From NCBI GenBank assembly GCA_028565635.1, contig JAOXYB010019671.1:1-17787 (forward strand): a stretch of DNA of 17,787 bases, written 5' to 3'. The stretch comes from Phoronis ovalis. Its lineage: Eukaryota > Phoronida > Phoronidae. Shown in pieces: positions 9,801 through 17,787 of the stretch (the first letter of the stretch is position 1; every line of letters starts with the position of its first letter). The translations under genes were made by a program, and so were the position numbers. The notes beneath the pieces were generated by a model. It did not search any database. It was not told the DNA's origin and was given only the letters and a program-made list of their open reading frames with translations.

Positions 9801-12800
9801 TCATTGTGCATTCAATGCATGAAGAAAATGTCTAGTTTGGAATGTTAATTAATGTAATGAAAAATACTGATAATGTATACTAACTTAATCCTTCTTCTAT
9901 TTCAATAGTGTGCGTGGGTATGGCTGATGTTGGGTGAATTCCTTTTTTTACCGTGACATTGGATATCCTCTGTTGAGGTTTCTGTGAGATAGATGCATCT
10001 GATTCTAATTCTGCAAATAATATTTGTATATATACAAATAGGATTCTTTCTTAACCACATTTTCAGTTTTGGCTACAAAGGGATATGAGGGTAGATCAAT
10101 AATTACTCATAATTGCTTTAATTAAATTATTTTTTAACTTTTTGTGTTGAAATTGGTAAATTTAAATGTAGTGCATAATTAAGAAATATTTCTGATTCAT
10201 TTGTTATAAGCCTGAGATAACAAAGAAAATAAAATTTAAATTAGGTAACACTAATGAGAAAACTATTTATTATATTTTATACTTGGTGAATGCAAGACCA
10301 TCCTGTAAATTTCAGCTTTTCTTTATGAAATTTGAAACTCCAGCTTGAAAGGGTTCTGATATAAAATCGATACGTCATACAGGTGAATGTATATAGTATG
10401 ATTTGCATAATTTTCTCCTGTGTAGCATGTGATAAATTTCCCCATTTTTTCTGTAACAGGAAACTCCGACGCCTTCTTATTAAATCAGAGATTACATAAA
10501 AGAAAGAACCAAACAGTATCACACAGTATCGCAGCTGCAGTTACTTACGTTTTATTTTTGGTGCTACATTAACGGAAATTACTTCATCTAAAATATCGTC
10601 TAATGTTTGAGATTTTTCGAGTTCAATATTCTTTTGGTATCTTTTTGCTGCTTTGCCTTGTTCCTTTTTATCTTCCTTCAAAAATATCAATAAACAACAA
10701 GTCAACATACATTAGTTTTTATATTATGCGACATATGCTTCAGGGTGGTAAGCATAAGAAATGATAAGAAGTTCCAGCAAAAAAATTTTGTAACACAAGA
10801 AGAATTTATAACACATTATATGTTCAAGTATAGCTTTTTCGGAAAACTTTAGGTTATTTTACTAGCAGAAAAGAGAGGCATCTGTAAAACAGGTGCTGGT
10901 ATATAACATTTGTTCTAAATATATAAACAATATGGATTTAATAGTGTGTATTTATACATCATAACAAAAAGTTGTATAAAACTATAAGCATACTTCAGCT
11001 TCAATTTTCCTGGCAACATGTTTAGCTGCTAACTGATCTCTAGATTTTTTGCTAGCCTGTGTAATTGCTTCCTGCCTTTTCTTCTGGATGTTTTGTTTCT
11101 TCCTTTCTAATGCTATTTTTTTAGTAGCAGCTTCAATGCCTAAAGACAACAACACAAGTTTTAATCAAAGTTAACGAATTGTACATTTTATTGGCAATCT
11201 ATATATAAATACTAGACATTTGTGGTTGTATTCAACGACAAGGGAATCTCATCAAATTCTCGGACTATTTCTAAGGCACAATACTTCATGATATCGAATA
11301 AAATATTTTGCATTAATAAGGATGAAGTGAAGTTATAAAGCAAGAGTTGCAAGTGCTATTTATTGTCTTCTATGAAACAAATCTAGTTAGCTTAGAGCCA
11401 TTCACAAACTACACGAAATAAATCTGACACTTTGCAATCTGTGTAACTTTCTATTAAATAAATCTTTGAATGATTCTTAGCTGGCTCATCATGCATCATA
11501 CTAACCTGTTAATATTACACCCTTTCGACTTGCTGTAGCTGCGTTGCTTTGCTCTTTGATATTAACTGGTTTTTCACTGCTTGCAATTTCACCTTTCCAT
11601 AATTTTGCTGAAAGAGACTTTTTTGTCATTGCTCTCTTGTTTATTTCTGTCTCTTTTCTTGAATTGGTTTTGGTGCTTAGCATCTTTTGTGCATTTGGGA
11701 CTGACTTTGACTTTACACTTTGACCTTCATGGGATGATTTTGTATTAGATGAACCTTCTGACCGTGCACTTAAATAACCCTGAGATCTTGCTGTCAAGAC
11801 TTTATCATCTAAATCTTCTCCGCGTAATTCACATATAGCAAATAAAATTTTATTCAAAGGCCCAACTGCAGTTACTCCCATTTCTTTCAGCTGATCTTCT
11901 GAGATGAGTTTTAAACTTTCAATATCAATCTCATTTTCTGCAAAAACCTTAGCATATTTATCAACATCCTTTAAACTTAATGTATTTAACCATAAATTCA
12001 CTTGGGCATCCCCAACAAAATGTTCTTTGTCTCCCAAGTCTCTGGTAACAACAGCATCTATGGCACGGATTTCATCCTTTATTGATGGCACTACAGGTTG
12101 CTTACTTTCTGTGACTTGGCTAGCAGAATTCTGCAATACTGTAGCACGTGCTTTATTATTATGACTTGTTTCATAATTACAAGTTTTTGAATTGGATTGC
12201 ACAGATTTCTTTTTTGTTGCTTTCTTAGTCCTAGTACTCTCCCTATCTAGACCAGCTTGCGCAGCAGCTTTCTGAAACACTTTGTCCTTCATAGCAGTAA
12301 TCCTGTCACTGTAAGTTCCAATAAATAAATCAGAACTGGTATATAGTTCCTGTGCATCAGCAGAATGGTTAACATTTTCTGGTCCTGAGACATTTTTCCT
12401 TGCCCCTTTTTTTAAAACAACAGAACCAGCGTCCCTTTTAAAGTATTGTTCATTTTTTCTTGCAAGCACTGCAGGAGACCTTTGACCAGAAAACTTTTTA
12501 GTTTTGGCAGCGTATTCAACTTCTTTCAAACTAGTACTGTTACTCTGATCTTCACAGTCATCTGCAATTACAAAACAGACAAAACATATGACCTTCTACT
12601 CCTTACTTAAGACCAATGACTAAATTAGTGATGTGACTTTTCTCCCCACATCCTTAAAGGATATAGGGTTCAAAACCTTCGAAAATCAACTACTTAATTT
12701 TAGGTTTTTCATTTGGTAAGTGACTAAAATTTACAAAACTATGATGATACTGAAAACACTAAAAATTTCACATATATTTATGATGAAAAAAAGAACACAA

Positions 12801-14146
12801 ACAAATAGTGGTTTATCGTGATTAACAGTTTTGTGTCTTTTACATAAATATGTAATCTTTTTTATGAGATCATGGTATCAACATTTCTCAATAAAAATAA
12901 CATATCAAGTACTTCTTGAACAGTATCACAGATCACAATCACAAAAACTATAACTTACAGTAAAGTTTTATATATTCTAGTTTACACTAATGGGATTTCT
13001 AACTCATGAGTACTTGGCTTTATGTACAAATATTAATTACATTTAACAAATACATAGCTTAGCAAGAAGCCTGTATTCAATACCTATGTTGGCATGTTTT
13101 TGTTTCCGGGTATTTGGTGAAGAAGATTTTAATTGTTTTGAAGACTTGTAAGTTGTAAGTGAGCCTTCACCGCCATGTTTCCATACAGACCCACCAATCT
13201 CCTTCCTTAAAAACATAGTAAAGGTCATTATCATTTGAATTAGGCACAATTTATGTTCATATGAAGTAGCAAGAAATGACTAAAATAAAATTTAATAAAT
13301 ACTCCTCTTGCAAAATAAATTCTCTCGAGTCATGTGGATTCATACTGACAAAGATACAAGACAGCAACAAATATGGGTCTTTTTAGTTACAATATAATCT
13401 TGTCACTCTTCTGAATAGTTTTCTAATTTTACATGTATTACGTCATTGAAACACAACTATAATACGCACATAAAAATTACATACATTCTCTTGTAGTTGA
13501 TCCAGAGAGGTAATTTTTTAATAATATTAATTTGATAAAGTAAACAAATTGTGTTTCTAAAAATTTTTTTTGACTATTCTATTCTTAAGAATTAACATCA
13601 GGATCATATCTAGCAACCAACCTATAGGGAGAAGGTGATGAAGAAGTTTTGTAAGGGAGAGGAGCTGGAAAAAATCAGATAATCTCTGTTAGAAATTCTT
13701 AATAGAACACTTAATACTGTCCTTACCTCAGAATGCCACGGACACTGGATTCTTCTTTTTGCGTTAAATCTTTATGTAAAGCCAAGGCACCTTCCAAATT
13801 TCCAATATCATTCTGAAGTTTGGCATTTTCTTCAGTGAATTTTGTGAGTCTACAGTGAGATCAAAACGAATTTACCGTTTATTATATAATTGTATACTCA
13901 GTGATTGTCAAAAACTGAAATCGATTTCAGTGATTTTTATTGCCGAATTAAATTATAGTGAAATAGAGAACTATTACTGGATTTAAACAATGGTAGTATG
14001 GTGAAAACGGAACATAATTCCTTCGTTTTCTTTTGATCATTATGTAATCTGGATTAACCAGTCATAAGTACTGTTAATGATTCATAAATTATAGGGAAAA
14101 TATTTGTTTTTTACCTTTCCTGTAGTTTAGAATTTCTCAGCGCCAT
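3718..14146 (-). CDS. SAM-domain TKL protein kinase with polyproline and actin-type C-terminus (17 coding exons)
   Basis: Predicted 1433 residues, a protein kinase transferring phosphate from ATP to Ser/Thr (perhaps Tyr). Coding segments, in order: 14146-14115, 13849-13727, 13205-13084, 12561-11506, 11139-10994, 10675-10549, 10010-9885, 9691-9570, 9273-8945, 8712-8618, 8247-8126, 7841-7705, 7377-7204, 6670-6481, 6141-6022, 5741-4557, 3813-3718. All junctions have GT..AG and matching phase. Domains: coiled coil about 12-51; SAM about 280-339; charged helices about 445-520 and 600-660; kinase about 752-1016 with GEGAFSQV (763-770), K783, E800, HLDLKSMN (D879, N884), DFG (897-899), APE (928-930) and D942; seven prolines at 1282-1288; IKSVDL at 1326 and 1359; terminal SLADILRKAVIERRPAM about 1395-1411. 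The TKL assignment rests on GTPAWMAPE and HLDLKS wording. HRD is HLD, as also in Mos. An in-frame TGA lies 12 bases upstream of the ATG. The domain order is seen; the cytoskeletal role is inferred. Other possibilities: a longer N-terminus from an upstream exon. Confidence 0.85.
4557..5741 (-). CDS. Kinase gene, coding exon 16 (long regulatory tail)
   Basis: Residues 1008-1402. Acceptor TTACTTCCAG, donor CGAAAG|GTAACT. It closes the kinase domain (DILTALENL, PPEWQRLL). A Ser-rich disordered tail follows, with proline-directed and basophilic sites (SSSPLRRSL) and an acidic patch EDYEDGDENK. Next come DIPPPPPPPLPTTDYL at 1280-1295, a profilin- or SH3/EVH1-type ligand, and two SVDL..Q..RL repeats. 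Without splicing the frame ends after VT at 4548, which would give an intron-retention C-terminus. Confidence 0.92.
6022..6141 (-). CDS. Kinase gene, coding exon 15 (kinase C-lobe)
   Basis: Residues 968-1007. Acceptor TTCTTGCAG, donor TTTAAA|GTAATA. RPEIPRDCPDGLRELIMKCW and then RRPPFK match the conserved end of TKL and tyrosine-kinase-like catalytic domains. Confidence 0.92.
6374..6444. repeat. Tandem repeat, 23-bp unit
   Basis: TAGACTAAAGAGACTGTAGACTG occurs twice back to back (6374-6396 and 6397-6419) and continues in a shuffled phase to about 6444. It lies in the intron just after the exon carrying the APE motif, about 40 bases from that donor, and is likely length-polymorphic. Confidence 0.85.
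6481..6670 (-). CDS. Kinase gene, coding exon 14 (activation segment, APE)
   Basis: Residues 904-967. Acceptor TTTGTTGTAG, donor TTTGAG|GTTATT. The activation segment is unusually polar (ASQSNKKSSPRGTPAWMAPE) with several possible phosphorylation sites. It is followed by KTDVYSCGIILWEML with D942. Confidence 0.92.
7204..7377 (-). CDS. Kinase gene, coding exon 13 (catalytic loop, DFG)
   Basis: Residues 846-903. Acceptor CATCTTGTAG, donor TTGAG|GTAAGC. The catalytic loop is HLDLKSMN with base D879, K881 and metal-binding N884; the usual HRD arginine is Leu878. DFG follows at 897-899. All residues needed for catalysis are present. Confidence 0.93.
7705..7841 (-). CDS. Kinase gene, coding exon 12 (hinge)
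   Basis: Residues 801-845. Acceptor TTTCTTAG, donor AACTAG|GTATTC. LLHELRHPRVVLLIGVC is typical of TKL kinases, and VLEYMSQGSLYSILHD covers the hinge and helix D. Confidence 0.92.
8126..8247 (-). CDS. Kinase gene, coding exon 11 (glycine loop, VAIK lysine)
   Basis: Residues 760-800. Acceptor GTATTTAG, donor GAG|GTATAT. Glycine-rich loop GEGAFSQV at 763-770, ATP-anchoring lysine K783 in VAIK, and helix-C glutamate E800 as the last residue. Confidence 0.92.
8618..8712 (-). CDS. Kinase gene, coding exon 10 (entry to kinase domain)
   Basis: Residues 728-759. Acceptor CCTTTTAG, donor ACAG|GTAAGT. HLESELSRLKHIKDP continues the helix. ELPPADIIFDET forms the first kinase strand. Confidence 0.85.
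8852..8889 (-). other. Possible 38-nt cassette (poison) exon of the kinase gene
   Basis: Acceptor CCTTCTTACAG and donor GAGTG|GTAAGC flank 38 bases. Joined to exon 9 it reads SLTAKCEELCFQS, but then shifts exon 10 into a frame that ends in TAA within about 20 bases. Exon 9 joins exon 10 in phase without it. Confidence 0.3.
8945..9273 (-). CDS. Kinase gene, coding exon 9 (coiled coil and linker)
   Basis: Residues 619-727. Acceptor CTGTACAG, donor GTAAG|GTAAGT. A Gln-rich coiled coil (VDNLQKHLTCIQQQIQQI) is followed by a Ser/Ala-rich linker and a final basic helix, ELLREVRKQKDDHRKH. Confidence 0.88.
9570..9691 (-). CDS. Kinase gene, coding exon 8
   Basis: Residues 578-618. Acceptor ATATTATAG, donor CTTAAG|GTGATT. 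It ends in the helical segment AAQPLLDDLQALELK, which continues in the next exon. Confidence 0.8.
9885..10010 (-). CDS. Kinase gene, coding exon 7
   Basis: Residues 536-577, a linker of unknown fold. Acceptor TATTTGCAG, donor GATTAA|GTTAGT. If unspliced, the frame ends at once in TAG at the donor. Confidence 0.8.
10549..10675 (-). CDS. Kinase gene, coding exon 6 (charged helix)
   Basis: Residues 494-535. Acceptor TTTTTGAAG, donor AAAAC|GTAAGT. It continues the charged helix and ends in an acidic-hydrophobic TLDDILDEVISV segment. Confidence 0.85.
10994..11139 (-). CDS. Kinase gene, coding exon 5 (charged helix)
   Basis: Residues 445-493. Acceptor GTCTTTAG, donor GAA|GTATGC. Very rich in Lys, Glu, Gln and Arg with regular Ala/Ile spacing, typical of a long single helix or coiled coil. 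Confidence 0.85.
11506..12561 (-). CDS. Kinase gene, coding exon 4 (SAM domain)
   Basis: Residues 93-444. Acceptor TAATTGCAG, donor AACAG|GTTAGT. The first 180 residues are basic and low in complexity. A SAM domain lies at about 280-339, with the hallmark pattern VNLWLNTLSLKDVDKY, then F..N.IDIESL, then the ISEDQLKEMGV core, then GPLNKIL. SAM domains mediate homo- or hetero-oligomerisation. The remainder is a Ser/Lys-rich linker. Confidence 0.9.
13084..13205 (-). CDS. Kinase gene, coding exon 3
   Basis: Residues 52-92, a basic, Ser/Lys-rich, probably disordered linker. Acceptor TTTTTAAG, donor CATAG|GTATTG. It joins exon 2 directly in phase, which argues that the segment at 13664-13622 is not constitutively included. 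Confidence 0.8.
13622..13664 (-). other. Possible 43-nt cassette (poison) exon of the kinase gene
   Basis: Flanked by a strong pyrimidine tract and acceptor (GATTTTTTCCAG) and a donor (CTATAG|GTTGGT). Its length is not a multiple of three. Inserted after exon 2, its last codon is TAG, so inclusion would truncate the protein. It may be a regulated poison exon, or a chance match. Confidence 0.3.
13727..13849 (-). CDS. Kinase gene, coding exon 2 (coiled coil)
   Basis: Residues 11-51. Acceptor CTGTAG and donor CTGAG|GTAAGG. Heptad-like leucines and alternating charge (FTEENAKLQNDIGNLEGAL) suggest a short coiled coil for self-association. Confidence 0.85.
14115..14146 (-). CDS. Kinase gene, coding exon 1 (start)
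   Basis: ATG at 14146-14144 in context GCTATGG, preceded in frame by TGA at 14161-14159. It encodes MALRNSKLQE and two bases of R11, then donor AAAG|GTAA. An upstream alternative first exon starting at the ATG at 14502 cannot be excluded. Confidence 0.7.
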
Positions 14147-14797
14147 AGCTAACAGCAGTCACAACTTGAGTATTATTCCAACGTTCCCAAAGTACTCATC
14201 TTATTTTACACGATCCTTAGTAATAGAGTCTAAACATGCCTGTGTGATATTTAGTTTATTTAATTTTAAGAGGGGAATATTAAACAAAACGTAAATCAAA
14301 TGGTCGTAAATTATAACGGGAACAGAATCAAGACTTTGCACTTCTTATGGTGAATTTGGTAGAAAGAGTTAATACTTCTCTTGTATTATTATACAAGGGT
14401 ATTTATTTCCTTAATGACTAAGTACAGGCTTCTCGACAACTCATATGACAAGAATGTACGTACCATGTACACACAGAAACTCGTTGCATCGACCGCCGCC
14501 ATTTTGACACAATAGTATATCTTTCTAATCTCCACTAAACAAAGAGAGTCAATATTTGACCTATTTAATTTGAAGATTACTTCTTATAATAGCTGTGAAT
14601 TATTTTTACCTTTTGTTCTTCCCATATGAATATTATTTTTTTAAAATCGCTAAAATTTAAAAATGATGTCACTTATTTAAAATAATTATAACCATGGCGT
14701 TATATCAAAAAAAATGAGTCTATGTAACTCTCCTTCAATTTCATTGTTTACTATTGGTGCTGGGTGATGACGAAGAAACAGTTCGCGAGGAATTTTT
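14147..14797. promoter_or_regulatory. Putative bidirectional promoter between the two divergent genes
   Basis: The kinase start (14146, - strand) and the next gene start (14798, + strand) face away from each other across 651 bases. The interval holds a YY1-type motif at 14495-14506 and, near 14784, a TTCGCGAGG word resembling the TCTCGCGAGA promoter palindrome. No TATA box is obvious. Transcription start sites cannot be fixed from sequence. Confidence 0.55.
14495..14506 (-). promoter_or_regulatory. YY1 / TISU-like element
   Basis: The plus strand reads GCCGCCATTTTG; the minus strand reads CAAAATGGCGGC. This is the YY1 core and differs by one position from the TISU translation-initiator consensus. 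Its ATG (14502-14500) opens a 37-codon frame on the minus strand ending near 14389, with a good donor inside it (TACATG|GTACGT). It could mark a short-5'UTR start, a first exon, or just a YY1 site. Confidence 0.5.
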
Positions 14798-14878
14798 ATG
14801 AGTGCAATAAAAAGTCACGATGTGATCCAAAATTATAGAGAATTAATTTCTGGTCTTATTGGACCTGATTTCGATCAA
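14798..14878 (+). CDS. Unrecognised gene, coding exon 1
   Basis: ATG at 14798 opens MSAIKSHDVIQNYRELISGL and continues to Gln27. The donor CAA|GTAGGT gives phase 0, matching the exon at 16021. A stronger-looking donor four bases downstream (TAG|GTACGT) would put exon 2 into a frame with an early stop. An out-of-frame ATG at 14767 opens a short upstream frame overlapping this start. The protein family is not recognised. Confidence 0.55.
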
Positions 14879-15120
14879 GTAGGTACGTTTTATGGTTACT
14901 TAGACATCGTTTTTATTCCAACAACACGAGAACAGTATTTTCCCGCCGGAGCTCGCTGGGAATAAATTATTTGCTATTGTGTGCATGGTGTAACCTATAA
15001 GCTATTAGCATCAGAGGTGCATCTCTCTACTCTCTAGTTTTACTAGTTTAGAAAAAATCTGTGATGAAATTGTTTTTCTTCATAGATTTGTACTTTCTTC
15101 ACTTGATAATAACAAGCTAT

Positions 15121-15126
15121 AAGATC
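15121..15126 (+). repeat. Target-site duplication, left copy (AAGATC)
   Basis: AAGATC directly precedes the element and recurs directly after it at 15536-15541. Confidence 0.7.
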
Positions 15127-15535
15127 CAGGGCCGTCAGACACTTTTTCAAAAGGGGGGGTACGTGCGTTTGTGGTGTTTTGAGAATTACCGATTTGAGAA
15201 AAAATCAGTTCAGTAATCCAAAAAAGGTTGCTGAAACCTCTCCGTACTGACAGAAAAATTGACAAGCAAAAAAAAAAGACATTTCACGTCTCCGTGCTCC
15301 CTAATTTGCCCTCTGCAGTCAGTGGCACGTCTTTCCCTCAGCTGTCAATTCAAAAGGGAACGTGTTACTATTTCAAAGGGGAGTGTATTTACTATTTCAA
15401 AAGGGGGGTGCGTTAACATTACGTTAATGGTCCTCCCATTTCAAAAGGGGGGTGCATACGTTAACATTACATGGGTTACCCCCATTTCAAAAGGCACCCG
15501 GCCAATGCACCCCCCCCCACCATCTGACGGGCCTG
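15127..15535. mobile_element. Non-autonomous DNA transposon (MITE), 409 bp
   Basis: The left end CAGGGCCGTCAGA and the reverse complement of the right end CAGGCCCGTCAGA match at 12 of 13 bases. AAGATC flanks both sides. Inside are imperfect tandem copies of a unit containing TTTCAAAAGGGG followed by GTTAACATTAC. There is no transposase. The CAGG ends suggest a hAT-like element, but hAT insertions usually duplicate 8 bases, so the superfamily is uncertain. It lies in intron 1 of the plus-strand gene. Confidence 0.85.
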
Positions 15536-15541
15536 AAGATC
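15536..15541 (+). repeat. Target-site duplication, right copy (AAGATC)
   Basis: Identical to 15121-15126 and directly adjacent to the right inverted terminus. Confidence 0.7.
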
Positions 15542-16020
15542 ATCAGAGTATTGGTGTATGAAAGCTTTTTTCGTACTCGTCAGTCATATTTTATGAATCA
15601 TGATAGCTAGATTTTCCGATCAGCAGGAAACAGTGCAAGACCAATCATGTCAGATATTGGGCATATTTATTTTATTAGAACTATAGTTAGTGTAAATAGT
15701 ACGGAGACACGATTCAATTGACAATTTTACCAATAAATTAAACCTGATTAAAGTCTTAAAATTTGTGTATGATATGTAAAATTACATTCCGTTTTTTTTT
15801 ATTGACAAACCATGCATGGTGTTACATATAAATTCTGACAATTAATCTGCATTATAATTTAGAGTACATTCATACCATTTAATTTCAGTGCTCTTGTTGT
15901 TTGTTATATTAAAGATGTAAATTTGTCAGATTTTTTATACATTAAAAAATATAGGAGCAGCTAGAATATACTTGTATAGTTTTTGGAATTTTTTGTGGAA
16001 TCATGTAAATATTTTCGCAG

Positions 16021-16098
16021 GTACCAAGAGCTCCAATTAGAGTTGATATAGGTTTTGTAGCAGATATCTCCACAACTTCTCACCTTACTAGTGACAAG
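16021..16098 (+). CDS. Unrecognised gene, coding exon 2
   Basis: Acceptor ATTTTCGCAG. The frame reads VPRAPIRVDIGFVADI and then STTSHLTSDK, 26 codons in phase 0. The donor AAG|GTTACA would continue the gene beyond what I can see. If it is not spliced, the frame ends at TGA after five more codons, giving a 58-residue protein. The wording looks like a conserved globular segment rather than random sequence, but I cannot name it. Confidence 0.55.
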
Positions 16099-17435
16099 GT
16101 TACAATTAAATATTGACTATTTTAGCCTACTTATAATATAGACTCTTGTAGGTTTATTTCAAGCTTTAATAAGCTAAGTATGCTTACTTTGTGCTTCAAA
16201 AGTTTCTAAAGCTTCTTTTAATATTAACCCTAATGGTTTCTATTTAATCATTTTGATCCCACTTTATGGTTTTGAACTGGGTAGGTGATCTCTCCACTGA
16301 CATAAACATAATGCTAATTGTAACATTTAATTTATTATAATTTTAAAAACATGTAATATGTAGTATCATCTATTGAAGAGACTAAAAATTATTTAACATC
16401 ATGGCGAATAAAAAAAACCCTTAATAGAAGTACAGATTTTTTAATGTTAAAACTGTTTGATTTAGTATTTTACAGTAAACAATGAAGCCAAATTCAAACT
16501 AAAATCATTCTGTTGTTCACTGTAGAAATAAAACTATAGACTCAGTAATATAATATATCATGGAATTAAAAAGCGAAGTTATAAGATATTGTAGTTTAAG
16601 AGGCATGTATTAAAATTCAATGAGTTGTGGTTAAGGTGCCTCAAAAGATCATTATCCAGACTTGTAATGATTTATTTACATTGACATTTATAAAAAATGC
16701 TGTACTTGCATGCTGTGATTCATATGCATCTGATTTTTAATTAAATTTTAGATTGTTAAATTTTATAGCTCTATCTAGAATACTTCCAGGTTAAATTACA
16801 TTGAAACTGTATGACTTGTTTATACTTGCAATATATGTTTTAGAATCAATAATGATATAATTCATAAAATTTAAAAACTTATTTTTTATGTAACATGTTT
16901 AAATCGGAAAGTGATATCCCATGAACGTTTACAAGTTTCTATAATAATAGCTTCAGATTTATAGATTACTGAAAATTATTGTGAAATGTATGTTGTAATG
17001 AAAAGCAACTCTTAATTAGTAGACATTCAATATAACATCTGCTACCTATACCTTTGAATCTATAATTTATACAGTATTACAAGAAAGTATATGTACAAAA
17101 ATAAAATGAAACAAATTTAAATAAGATGGATAGCATTTGGTATGGCAAAACTTGTGTCATATGCTCCTCTGGCAAGAGTATTAGTTGTAAATATAGCAGA
17201 AAAAAGTTTGGCAAAAAGTTGATTGTTTTTAGTATACCTGCCAAAAATTTCAAGCAAAACTCTTAAAAAGATTGCTATTTATAAAACCTTAGTCTTCACT
17301 ACCAGTGAAGTTAATTATTTTAAATTGCAAAATATGTAGATGTAGAATGATCCAAACTTTATGTGCACAAATCTGCATGCCAGAGTGTATAGATGCAATT
17401 TCATGTTGACTGATGAATTATTATTTGGACAATAA
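16099..17435. other. AT-rich stretch without recognisable exon
   Basis: This is probably intron 2 of the plus-strand gene, or its 3' flank if the gene ends at 16114. An AATAAA lies near 16527. I found no exon with splice sites and family-like wording, no RNA gene and no clear repeat on either strand. Confidence 0.5.
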
Positions 17436-17787
17436 GGGACTGGTCAGAAATTACCATAGGGGGGGTTGGTGCATTTCAAAAACATGGTGCACAAAAAAAT
17501 CCAACCCCCCCCCCCCTCCAGGGTTAGCACAAAAAATTGCAACCTCCCCCTAAGAGCAAGTAAAAAAAATGATGACCCCCCCTCCGACAGGCGAGCGCCC
17601 GCAGGGCACGAAGCGAAACTAGGGGGTCCCGGGAATTTTTTTAAATATTTCATGTGATTTCCTGCAATCTGGTGCATTTTGGGACTATTTCTTGCCATGA
17701 TACATTGTGGCACTTTTTATACCTTCAAACTTCTTTAGTGTATAGATTACAACTCCTGTATATATTGCCCGCACGGCGCGAAGCGAA
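17436..17787. repeat. G/C-run dispersed repeat element, cut by the window end
   Basis: It starts near GGGACTGGTCAGAAATTACC, a wording I recall from dispersed elements of aquatic invertebrates (memory, not searched). A stem can form between GGGGGGTTGG (about 17461) and CCAACCCCCC (about 17502). The word CCCGCAGGGCACGAAGCGAA at about 17599 recurs as CCCGCACGGCGCGAAGCGAA at 17768-17787, so at least two sub-units are present. No protein is supported. Confidence 0.65.

Noticed and set aside
11904-12164. Plus-strand open frame of 86 codons opposite the SAM exon
   Set aside because: Antisense shadow of a strongly supported exon. The SAM motif is on the other strand.
14389-14502. 37-codon frame starting MAAVDATS as the true kinase N-terminus
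   Set aside because: A join to exon 1 at the best donor would give an immediate stop. The in-frame TGA before 14146 supports the downstream ATG. Kept only as an alternative.
15150-15520. G-quadruplex cluster
   Set aside because: The G-runs are about 40 or more bases apart, too far for a normal intramolecular quadruplex.
15228-15561. Two overlapping plus-strand frames of 62 and 100 codons
   Set aside because: They lie in the MITE. The repeated peptide words (ISKG, FQKGG) merely translate the TTTCAAAAGGGG units.
17444-17713. Open frames on both strands at the right end
   Set aside because: They reflect G/C-run repeat DNA with Pro/Gly-rich translation and no domain.

Overview
This window is nuclear DNA from an animal. 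It is AT-rich (roughly one third GC by eye), and its main gene is split into many short exons by GT..AG introns of about 100 to 1000 bases. A Toll-like-receptor (LRR plus TIR) fragment and G/C-run dispersed repeats point to an aquatic invertebrate. The TIR wording resembles lophotrochozoan (for example bivalve) or other invertebrate receptors; the exact phylum is inference.

Layout. Positions 1-140 hold the end of a dispersed repeat that abuts a dead Toll-like receptor pseudogene (about 143-1461, + strand). From 1462 to 3700 there is no gene: a strong inverted repeat (arms 2246-2312 and 2537-2607), then a repeat element with about 30-bp tandem units (about 3046-3540). The centre of the window (14146 down to 3718, - strand) is one complete gene of 17 coding exons. 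I joined them by hand with consistent splice sites and reading phase. They encode a predicted 1433-residue protein: N-terminal coiled coil, SAM domain, helical linkers, a TKL-type protein kinase domain with HLD in place of HRD, then a long tail with polyproline, two IKSVDL repeats and a C-terminal actin-regulator-like helix. I do not recognise a named vertebrate orthologue.

A divergent gene starts on the + strand at 14798, 652 bases from the kinase start. The two probably share a bidirectional promoter, which carries a YY1/TISU-like GCCGCCATTTTG site. Only its first two exons (53 residues, family not recognised) can be seen. Its first intron carries a 409-bp non-autonomous DNA transposon (15127-15535) with terminal inverted repeats and a 6-bp target duplication. 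The window ends in another G/C-run repeat element (about 17436-17787).

How the parts could work together (inference): the kinase joins a self-associating or scaffold module (SAM, coiled coils) to an actin-type C-terminus, so it may be a kinase acting at the cytoskeleton. Two short spliceable segments (13664-13622 and 8889-8852) would break its frame if included and may act as poison exons. All exon joins come from reading splice signals, not from transcripts.
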